From: Hyphomicrobiaceae bacterium
Lineage (GTDB): Bacteria; Pseudomonadota; Alphaproteobacteria; Rhizobiales; HXMU1428-3
Assembly (NCBI GenBank): GCA_021775775.1
Contig: JAJFHF010000013.1
Location: 1 to 37,244, forward strand
Length of the DNA stretch: 37,244 bases
Reading direction: 5' to 3'
Shown piece by piece: positions 36,446 through 37,244 of the stretch; positions within the stretch are counted from its first letter, which is position 1; every line of letters starts with the position of its first letter. Both the position numbers and the translations under genes were made by a program. The notes below the pieces were generated by a model that was given only the letters and a program-made list of their open reading frames with translations, had not been told where the DNA came from and ran no database searches.

Positions 36446-37244
36446 ATGAATGCGATTAATCATGGGCCTATTGCTGTTCGGTGGCGAGGGGGGTGGGTTA
36501 ATACTGAACAATATTATAGATTGAATCTGACAACATATATCAATGAAACATATATTGTGAAGAGCAATGTGCCAAATGACCCACCAATTGGCACATTACC
36601 AACTGATGTTGCTTACTTTGACAAAGTCATTGAAGATTCTGGAGCCAGCTTCAATCCATTGGCAGGGGGCTTTCTCGGTATTAATGCCACAGCTGACACA
36701 ACAAATCGTTTGTCTTTAAGCTCACCTGGCAGCCTGTTCGATCATGAGGGAGCCGGGCACCAACAAAAAATCAATAAAAACACCACAACAGATACGGCGA
36801 GTCAGCTCTATCAAACAGGTTCTTCCGGGCGTGCTGAACTTGGCCTGACCGGAGATGATGATTTTCATATGAAAGTCAGTCCAGATGGCACGACCTTTCA
36901 TGAAGGCATCGTAATTGATAAAGATACGGGCGCGTGCACTTTTCCCAATACAGCTATGGGTAAAGTTTTGCAAATTAAAACATTTTCAGACCCCACAGAT
37001 TACACGAGAACAGGAAACACTTATGCAAATATGGGTGCCCCCTTCACTGTTTCGCCAATTTCGACAACTTCCAGCTTGATAGTTATGTGGTGCGCTGATC
37101 TAGGAATTACTGCAGGTAGTGCGGATGATTTGGGGTTTCTTGTTTTCCCCCATTACTACAATTCATCTGACAGCACATATTATGCGGTTGGAATACCCAT
37201 GCGACAAAACCTAACCAATATAGCAAGCAGCACTGGTCAATCAG
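36446..37244 (+). CDS. tail protein with DUF2793-type C-terminal region (runs off window)
   Basis: AAAGGAG before ATG; GINATADTTNRLSLSSPGSLFDHEGAGHQQKINKNTTTDTASQLYQTGSSGRAELGLTGDDDFHMKVSPDG. Confidence 0.7.
   Translation, partial: MNAINHGPIAVRWRGGWVNTEQYYRLNLTTYINETYIVKSNVPNDPPIGTLPTDVAYFDKVIEDSGASFNPLAGGFLGINATADTTNRLSLSSPGSLFDHEGAGHQQKINKNTTTDTASQLYQTGSSGRAELGLTGDDDFHMKVSPDGTTFHEGIVIDKDTGACTFPNTAMGKVLQIKTFSDPTDYTRTGNTYANMGAPFTVSPISTTSSLIVMWCADLGITAGSADDLGFLVFPHYYNSSDSTYYAVGIPMRQNLTNIASSTGQS

Overview
The window is most of a temperate phage genome (prophage) in what looks like an alphaproteobacterium. It starts at a host-type tRNA-Lys(TTT) gene (66-141), the probable attachment site. Gene order: a leftward early block (AlpA-like HTH, DUF6745-like protein, HNH, DUF1367/NinB-like protein, Rad52-family annealing protein, many small ORFs); a divergent CI/Cro-type switch (about 7600-8515); a rightward block (GcrA-family regulator, second XRE module, wHTH replication protein, primase Zn domain plus TOPRIM/helicase); a ~770-bp gap without credible protein genes; then a P22-like late module (TerS, TerL, portal, scaffold, capsid, gp10-like stabilisation protein, ejection-type proteins, head-binding, DUF1983-like and collagen-like tail proteins). 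The right end of the phage, an integrase and lysis genes were not found in the window. The most striking signal is the gap at about 15646-16431. It has a promoter-like element followed at once by a strong intrinsic terminator, then a head-to-tail series of eight nested or multibranched perfect or near-perfect stems (15771-16390). These share a repeated CTAATTCAA linker, include a possible mutually exclusive helix pair, and one loop is complementary to the Shine-Dalgarno of the first downstream gene. I interpret this as a candidate large, ornate structured RNA (GOLLD/ROOL-like in style, or a put-like late-leader antiterminator). Other notable signals: operators embedded in both early promoter spacers, repeated terminator-ATTGGAAA cassettes beside reverse-strand cargo genes, a split primase-helicase, an ORF fusing an RR signal-like N-terminus to a portal-like fragment, and gene-junction tail cassettes. 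All calls come from reading the sequence by eye; no homology search, folding or covariance program was run.
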